Positions 23,836 to 27,292 of a stretch of 27,292 nt of DNA are shown piece after piece. Both the position numbers and the translations under genes were made by a program. The notes under the pieces are model-generated. The model searched no databases. It saw only the letters and a list, made by a program, of their open reading frames with translations, and was not told the DNA's origin. Source of the DNA: CAZJFC01 sp964545245 (GTDB lineage Bacteria; Pseudomonadota; Alphaproteobacteria; Rickettsiales; 21-14-0-20-44-7); the NCBI GenBank assembly GCA_964545245.1, contig CAZJFC010000023.1:1-27292 (forward strand), read 5' to 3'. Within the stretch, counting starts at the first letter, position 1; every line of letters starts with the position of its first letter.

Positions 23836-23976
23836 ATGAACTCCGTGGGTTTCAAAAATGATGCAAAAATTTATGTTGAGGAAGTGGATTTTTTTCCGTT
23901 TATTGGAATGCGCCGGAAACTGGTGAAGCCTCTAAAGGTGACTCTGGGAGCCGGTTTGGGGACTAAGACTACATAA
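23836..23976 (+). CDS. Possible 46-residue small protein upstream of the rhodanese gene
   Basis: ATG 23836 opens a 46-codon frame ending at TAA 23974-23976, 13 bases before the rhodanese start. The product reads MNSVGFKNDAKIYVEEVDFF, continues with a basic segment (GMRRKLVKPLKV), and ends GAGLGTKTT. It begins about eight bases after the predicted transcription start, so it would be nearly leaderless. Only a weak GAG precedes it. No family was recognised. The stretch may instead be an untranslated leader, so this is tentative. Confidence 0.25.
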   Translation: MNSVGFKNDAKIYVEEVDFFPFIGMRRKLVKPLKVTLGAGLGTKTT

Positions 23977-23989
23977 CTGACTGGATAAT

Positions 23990-24409
23990 ATGGGTATTTA
24001 CGCTGGTGACATTTCTGCCGCCGACGCATGGGACTTACTTTCTCAGGATTCTGCTTCGCAGTTGATTGATGTAAGGACCCCGGCGGAGTGGCAATTTGCA
24101 GGAATTGCTGATTTGTCACCTGTCGGCAAGCGGGCTATTACATTGCCTTGGCTGAATTACCCGAATTTTGATGTAAATCAAAGCTTTATCCCGCAGTTTG
24201 AAGCGCTTGGCATTCCTAAGGAAACTAAACTTTTCTTTATCTGCAAGATTGGCGGGCGGGCGCAGGCTGCTGCCGCGGCGATGACATCATGCGGATATAA
24301 GAACTGTTACAACGTTCTTTATGGGATGGAAGGCGACCACAATGACAAAGGTCAGCGTGGCAAGGTCAACGGATGGAAAGCAAGCAAATTACCTTGGGGG
24401 CAATCGTAG
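23990..24409 (+). CDS. Rhodanese-like sulfurtransferase
   Basis: This single-domain rhodanese has 139 residues. Motifs are the N-terminal SQLIDVRTPAEWQFAGI (the CH2A-like region) and the active-site loop CKIGGRAQ, with the persulfide-forming cysteine at residue 85. The loop has the usual six-residue C-x-x-x-x-R form. The C-terminus is short and polar (GKVNGWKASKLPWG). Several alphaproteobacterial rhodaneses share the YNVLYGMEGD-like segment before the end. It starts at ATG 23990 behind a weak GGA and lies six bases before dnaA, so the two are co-transcribed. The physiological sulfur acceptor is unknown. Confidence 0.92.
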   Translation: MGIYAGDISAADAWDLLSQDSASQLIDVRTPAEWQFAGIADLSPVGKRAITLPWLNYPNFDVNQSFIPQFEALGIPKETKLFFICKIGGRAQAAAAAMTSCGYKNCYNVLYGMEGDHNDKGQRGKVNGWKASKLPWGQS

Positions 24410-24415
24410 GAGATT

Positions 24416-25789
24416 ATGACTGATATTGGGGCACTAAATACTAAAACTGATAATATATGGGATACCGTAACCACGGCACTGAAAAGAAGGCTGGGGCAGG
24501 CGACGTTCAATAGCTGGTTCAAGCCGCTGGAGTTTGTTTCGCTCGAAGGCCGTGTGCTGGTGCTTGCCGCGCCGACAAAATTCATTGCGGATTGGGTCAT
24601 CAGCAATTACCGCATTAAAATAATCGAGCTGTCGGATTCACAGGTTACTGGCGTTAAAATTGAAGTACGCGCCCGGATTGCCGAGGTTAAGCCTGCTCCA
24701 GCGCAATTGCCTGAAGCCCAAAAACCTGTAGTTGTGAAGCTTGAAAATGTTTCAGAAAATTTCGGTTCAAAAATCGACCTGCGTTATACTTTTGAAAGCT
24801 TCATTGAGGCAGGCTCAAACGGCCTTGCGTTTGCTGCGGCAAAACGTGTAGCGGAAAAAGGCTATGATTCAGGCTTCAACCCGCTTTTCCTGCATAGCGG
24901 CGTGGGATTGGGCAAGACCCATTTAATGCACGCCATCGCGAATTATTCAGCGGAGAAATTCCCTGGGCGCAAGGTAATTTATCTTTCAGCGGAAAAATTC
25001 ATGCACCAATATGTCAATTCGCTGAAAGAGAAAAATATCATGGAGTTCAAGAACGGCCTCCGTTCCGCGGATATCCTGATGATTGATGATTTCCAGTTCA
25101 TCGCCGGCAAGGAATCGACGCAGGAAGAATTTTTCCATACCGTCACGGCATTGGTTGAAGGCGGCAAGCAACTCGTGATTTCCTGCGACCGCTCGCCGAC
25201 AAGCTTTGAAAACCTCCCTGAAAGGATGCGCTCGCGCCTTTCCTCCGGGCTGGTGGTTGATATCCATGCGGCGGAATATGAGCTGCGCCTTAATATCCTG
25301 CGCTCAAAGGCAAAGGCGGCGCGTGTGGAAATCGCGGAAGAAGTCCTGCAATTCCTTGCGGAAAAAATCAGCAGCAACGTGCGCGAGCTTGAGGGGGCGT
25401 TTAACCGCATCATCGCCCGTGTCAGCCTTCTGCAATGCAACGTTACGGTTGATGACGCGCAAAACTGGCTTTCCGACCTGCTCAAAGTGAAGGAGAAAAA
25501 CATTACTGTTGAGGAGATTCAGGAAAAGGTCGCCGCATATTACGGCCTTCGCGTTTCCGAGATCCTTTCCGCAACCCGCAAGGCGGGCATTGCCCGTCCG
25601 CGTCAGGTGGCGATGTATCTTTGCAAATCGCTTACCGTAAAATCCTTGGTCGAGATCGGCAAATATTTCGGCGGCAAGGACCACACGACAGTGCTGCACG
25701 CATGCCGCAGGGTTGAGGAGCTTTTTGCCCTTGATGCGGTTATCCAGCAGGATATCCAGTCTTTGATTTCCAGCATCAGGAATCAGTGA
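24416..25789 (+). CDS. dnaA: Chromosomal replication initiator protein DnaA
   Basis: This 457-residue AAA+ ATPase opens the replication origin. Domain I (about 1-85) includes GQATFNSWFKPLEF. A short linker rich in Pro and Ala (APAQLPEAQKP) is followed by the AAA+ domain, with Walker A SGVGLGKTHLMHAIAN, Walker B ILMIDDFQFIAGK, and sensor segments including PERMRSRLSSGLVVDI. Domain IV carries the DNA-binding signature KDHTTVLHACRRVE. Domain II is very short compared with many alphaproteobacterial DnaA proteins. The start ATG 24416 has AGGAG four bases upstream. It is not next to dnaN or rpsT. I found no cluster of TTATNCACA boxes nearby, so the origin is probably elsewhere. Confidence 0.98.
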   Translation: MTDIGALNTKTDNIWDTVTTALKRRLGQATFNSWFKPLEFVSLEGRVLVLAAPTKFIADWVISNYRIKIIELSDSQVTGVKIEVRARIAEVKPAPAQLPEAQKPVVVKLENVSENFGSKIDLRYTFESFIEAGSNGLAFAAAKRVAEKGYDSGFNPLFLHSGVGLGKTHLMHAIANYSAEKFPGRKVIYLSAEKFMHQYVNSLKEKNIMEFKNGLRSADILMIDDFQFIAGKESTQEEFFHTVTALVEGGKQLVISCDRSPTSFENLPERMRSRLSSGLVVDIHAAEYELRLNILRSKAKAARVEIAEEVLQFLAEKISSNVRELEGAFNRIIARVSLLQCNVTVDDAQNWLSDLLKVKEKNITVEEIQEKVAAYYGLRVSEILSATRKAGIARPRQVAMYLCKSLTVKSLVEIGKYFGGKDHTTVLHACRRVEELFALDAVIQQDIQSLISSIRNQ

Positions 25790-25800
25790 TATCAGGAATT

Positions 25801-26547
25801 ATGTTCCTTAAATCAAAACTGATTGACGTCAACCACGGCTTCTTCACCCGCAACGGCGGCGTAAGCGCCGGCGTTTATGGCTCGCTCAATTGCGGCCCCG
25901 GCTCCGGTGATGATTTAAAAAATGTTGAACATAACCGCGAATTGGTACGCAAGGCAGTCGGGGCAGATGAACTCGTCACGGCCAGACAGTGCCATAGCGA
26001 TATTGCGATTGTGGTTAACAGCAAAAGCGAAGGCGAGGGGGCGGAGGTCGATGCGCTGGTGACGAATAAAAAATCACTCGCGGTCGGTGTCCTTACCGCG
26101 GATTGCACCCCGATATTGTTATATGACCGTGAGGCACAGGTTGTTGCCGCAGTCCATGCCGGGTGGCGTGGCGCGCGGTTCGGTGTGATAAGCTCCGCCC
26201 TCCGCGCGATGCAGAACCTCGGTGCGGAGAATATCGTTGCCGCAATCGGCCCCTGCATCCATCAGGATTCCTACGAAGTAAGCGAGGAATTCACGCAGGT
26301 TTTCGCTGCAGAAACCGGCGATAACGGAAAATACTTCAAGCGTACGCCAAACAAGGAAGGGCATTACCAGTTTGATTTGCCCTCTTATGTCGAATTCAAG
26401 CTGAAGAAAAACGGCGTGGCCGAAGTTGATAACCTCAATGAGGACACGCTTTCACAGCCCAAAAAATTCTTCTCCTACCGCCGTAATACGCTGGAAGGCA
26501 CAAAGGATTACGGAAGGCAGATCAGCGTGATTTGCCTTTCTGGCTAG
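25801..26547 (+). CDS. pgeF: Peptidoglycan editing factor PgeF / laccase-domain protein (YfiH family)
   Basis: The product has about 248 residues and belongs to the multicopper-oxidase-like YfiH family. Members in different species act as purine nucleoside phosphorylase/adenosine deaminase-type enzymes or prevent mis-incorporation of serine into peptidoglycan. Signatures are HGFFTRNGGVS, RQCHSDIA, VLTADCTPILLYD and VAAVHAGWRGARFG (His/Cys/His zinc ligands), IGPCIHQDSYEV and FFSYRR near the end. Two starts are possible. GTG 25786 overlaps the dnaA stop and ATG 25801 follows; each is preceded by AGGA within a repeated ATCAGGAAT. I chose the ATG, but both may be used. A terminator follows 38 bases after the stop. 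Confidence 0.94.
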   Translation: MFLKSKLIDVNHGFFTRNGGVSAGVYGSLNCGPGSGDDLKNVEHNRELVRKAVGADELVTARQCHSDIAIVVNSKSEGEGAEVDALVTNKKSLAVGVLTADCTPILLYDREAQVVAAVHAGWRGARFGVISSALRAMQNLGAENIVAAIGPCIHQDSYEVSEEFTQVFAAETGDNGKYFKRTPNKEGHYQFDLPSYVEFKLKKNGVAEVDNLNEDTLSQPKKFFSYRRNTLEGTKDYGRQISVICLSG

Positions 26548-26585
26548 TGTCAGTGACAGTGTGAGTGTCAGTATTTTTCTTCCAC

Positions 26586-26610
26586 TGCCACTCATCCAAG
26601 TGGCATTTTT
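26586..26610 (+). terminator. Rho-independent terminator after pgeF
   Basis: The stem TGCCACT/AGTGGCA (26586-26592 and 26599-26605) with a six-base loop is followed immediately by TTTTT. It ends the rhodanese-dnaA-pgeF transcript 38 bases past the pgeF stop. Confidence 0.88.
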
Positions 26611-26678
26611 ATGAGTAATCAAAAATAAGAAAATTATTATCCTATTGAAATTACTTGTATAAAAATTGCATCCAGCCC

Positions 26679-26708
26679 TTGACAAGCAACTGTCAGTTGT
26701 GCTATATT
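26679..26708 (+). promoter_or_regulatory. Strong sigma-70-type promoter in the intergenic region
   Basis: A perfect -35 TTGACA (26679-26684) and TATATT (26703-26708) are separated by an 18-base spacer. This is the best promoter match in the window. Transcription would start near 26715 and run into a region with no confident gene. The spacer is largely filled by a perfect palindrome, suggesting repressor control. Confidence 0.7.
26687..26699. promoter_or_regulatory. Palindromic operator-like site inside the promoter spacer
   Basis: CAACTG-T-CAGTTG is a perfect inverted repeat of six bases around one central base, lying between -35 and -10. A dimeric repressor bound here would block RNA polymerase. 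The central ACTGTCAGT recurs at 27220-27228. Confidence 0.5.
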
Positions 26709-26817
26709 GGGGATGTATCATGTGCGGTTTAAAACGCCTTGATATAAGACTCGCGAATCTTTTAGTGACGTAATTTATAGATCGATGCCCATCCGTACCC
26801 TTTAACAGACACGTCGG

Positions 26818-27009
26818 ATGCGCGAAAACACAACGCGGGAGAACGCAAAACAGGCGGAAGACTATCTTCGTAGTTTAGCAAGTAGGCGCTTTAAAGTTGT
26901 ATTAGTACCGCAAGGGGAGGCACCTGTAACTAATACGTTGCTCCGGTTAGAAAAAACTCGCATGCATGCGACCCCTCTTGGGGGAAATAGGATTAAGGGG
27001 AAAGGATGA
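26818..27009 (+). CDS. Doubtful 63-residue ORF downstream of the strong promoter
   Basis: ATG 26818 opens 63 codons behind a leader of about 100 bases from the predicted promoter. The first 50 residues look protein-like (NAKQAEDYLRSLASRRFKVV, LVPQGEAPVTNTLLRLEKTR), and the end is a Gly/Lys-rich run formed by the purine repeat. There is no Shine-Dalgarno. CATCCG at 26790-26795 can pair with CGGATG at 26815-26820, which would hide the start codon. Codon use differs from the neighbours (many GTA, TTA, ACT and CCT). It could be a small regulatory protein or merely an open frame in a non-coding RNA. No family was recognised. Confidence 0.3.
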   Translation: MRENTTRENAKQAEDYLRSLASRRFKVVLVPQGEAPVTNTLLRLEKTRMHATPLGGNRIKGKG

Positions 27010-27038
27010 AGGATAAGGGGAATTAAGGATAGGGGGAT
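26989..27038 (+). repeat. Three imperfect purine-rich repeats (AGGATwAGGGG type)
   Basis: Units begin at 26989 (AGGATTAAGGGG), 27010 (AGGATAAGGGG) and 27026 (AGGATAGGGGG). Together with GGGGG at 26980-26984 they place four G-runs about 16-20 bases apart on the plus strand. The strand asymmetry (almost no C) is striking against the neighbourhood. Confidence 0.75.
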
Positions 27039-27087
27039 ATAGTCACTGGCTTTGTTATACAGGGATTTTTACCAGTAATCATTTGTC

Positions 27088-27107
27088 ATTCCCGCGCAGG
27101 CGGGAAT
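27088..27107. repeat. REP-like palindrome
   Basis: ATTCCCGC/GCAG/GCGGGAAT is a perfect eight-base-pair hairpin, preceded by GTC (so GTCATTCCCGC) and followed by CTT. The same element occurs inverted at 17682-17701, so it is a dispersed genomic repeat. Confidence 0.85.
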
Positions 27108-27184
27108 CTTAAAAAATATCCGGTATCCGGCATTAAAATTTTTTTCGGAGGATGACAGAAAGTGGGCAAGTGAGGAGGTGCGTC

Positions 27185-27205
27185 ACCCCGTGCTTGTCAC
27201 GGGGT
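27185..27205. repeat. REP-like palindrome, variant stem
   Basis: ACCCCGTG/CTTGT/CACGGGGT is a perfect eight-base-pair hairpin preceded by GTC and followed by CTGG. It has the same GTCA-stem-loop-stem-TC plan as the element at 27088, with a different stem sequence. Confidence 0.8.
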
Positions 27206-27217
27206 CTGGTTCAAGTG

Positions 27218-27230
27218 GCACTGTCAGTGC
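27218..27230. repeat. Short perfect palindrome GCACTG-T-CAGTGC
   Basis: This inverted repeat of six bases around a central T lies between two REP-like units. Its core ACTGTCAGT equals that of the operator-like site at 26687-26699. Confidence 0.5.
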
Positions 27231-27246
27231 TTGCTTCGCTAACCGG

Positions 27247-27267
27247 ATCGCGGGATAAACCCGCGAT
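27247..27267. repeat. REP-like palindrome in inverted orientation
   Basis: ATCGCGGG/ATAAA/CCCGCGAT is a perfect eight-base-pair hairpin followed by GAC. Read on the minus strand it begins GTCATCGCGGG, the same plan as the units at 27088 and 27185 but opposite in direction. Confidence 0.8.
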
Positions 27268-27292
27268 GACGTTTTCCTAAAGTTAACAACCA

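Larger units (their letters stand above)
26548..27292. other. Long intergenic region without a confident gene
   Basis: These 745 bases after pgeF hold the terminator at 26586, an AT-rich stretch (26606-26670), the promoter/operator at 26679-26708, a 63-codon ORF of doubtful status, a 12-base palindrome CGCATGCATGCG (26959-26970), a purine-rich triplicate repeat, and four GC-rich palindromes (27088-27267). I see no tRNA, no tmRNA tag/resume signature, no SRP RNA motif and no RNase P core. A structured small RNA starting near 26715 is possible but unproven. Confidence 0.6.

Noticed and set aside
23561..23989. Possible replication origin beside dnaA
   Set aside because: Only isolated near-matches to TTATNCACA (for example TTATGCAAC near 23735) are present, with no cluster and no clear unwinding region. 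dnaA location alone does not define oriC in alphaproteobacteria.
26700..27050. tmRNA, 6S RNA, SRP RNA or RNase P RNA
   Set aside because: No ANDN/ALAA-type tag, T-loop, SRP apical motif or RNase P core sequence is visible. 6S RNA cannot be excluded by eye but shows no clear closing stem.
27205..27220. GGTTCAAGT as a tRNA T-loop
   Set aside because: There is no flanking acceptor stem, anticodon arm or CCA; it lies between REP-like elements.

Overview
The window reads as chromosome of a free-living or facultative alphaproteobacterium of moderate GC. The evidence is the alphaproteobacterial-type SerC, the recG/sdhE neighbourhood, SPOR-domain envelope proteins, an ELM1-family protein and dispersed GTCA-flanked palindromic repeats. 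The lineage within the class is not resolved here. Biosynthesis of serine, biotin and folate argues against a strongly reduced obligate symbiont. No phage, transposase, CRISPR array, rRNA or tRNA was recognised.

Layout. 1-100: 5' end of a secreted protein on the minus strand. 239-4527 (+): amino-acid permease, aguB, aguA and an ELM1-family gene, which together form an agmatine-to-putrescine operon with its own transporter. 4534-8477 (-): a 1081-residue exported protein (ankyrin repeats, two SPOR-like domains, very long low-complexity linker) and peptide deformylase. 8650-9432 (+): an AT-rich orphan gene. 9429-13771 (-): gltX, recG and a PAS/degenerate-GGDEF protein. 13810-16061: sdhE (+), an uncharacterised gene (-) and bioC-bioD (+). 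16058-21147: serA and serC (both -), separated by three small unknown genes (-) and a LysR regulator (+). 21213-22947 (-): folK-folP-rsfS with overlapping junctions. 23036-23560 (-): an OmpA-like periplasmic protein with a clear terminator. 23836-26547 (+): a possible 46-aa small gene, a rhodanese, dnaA and pgeF, ending at a clear terminator. 26548-27292: about 745 bases with no confident gene. They hold a strong promoter containing a perfect palindrome, a 63-codon ORF with unusual codon use, a triplicated purine/G-rich repeat and a cluster of REP-like palindromes.

Most notable observations. (1) rsfS appears to start at an ATA codon: it has a well-placed AAGGAG, overlaps the folP stop, and gives the expected N-terminus, as if an ancestral ATGA junction had become ATAA. 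(2) The orphan promoter/operator unit at 26679-27040. (3) The ankyrin-SPOR-linker-SPOR protein. (4) A full TTAA-N7-TTAA site filling the gap between the divergent sdhE and PAS genes. (5) Repeated tail-to-tail gene pairs whose stop codons overlap. No complete novel defence or mobile system was found.
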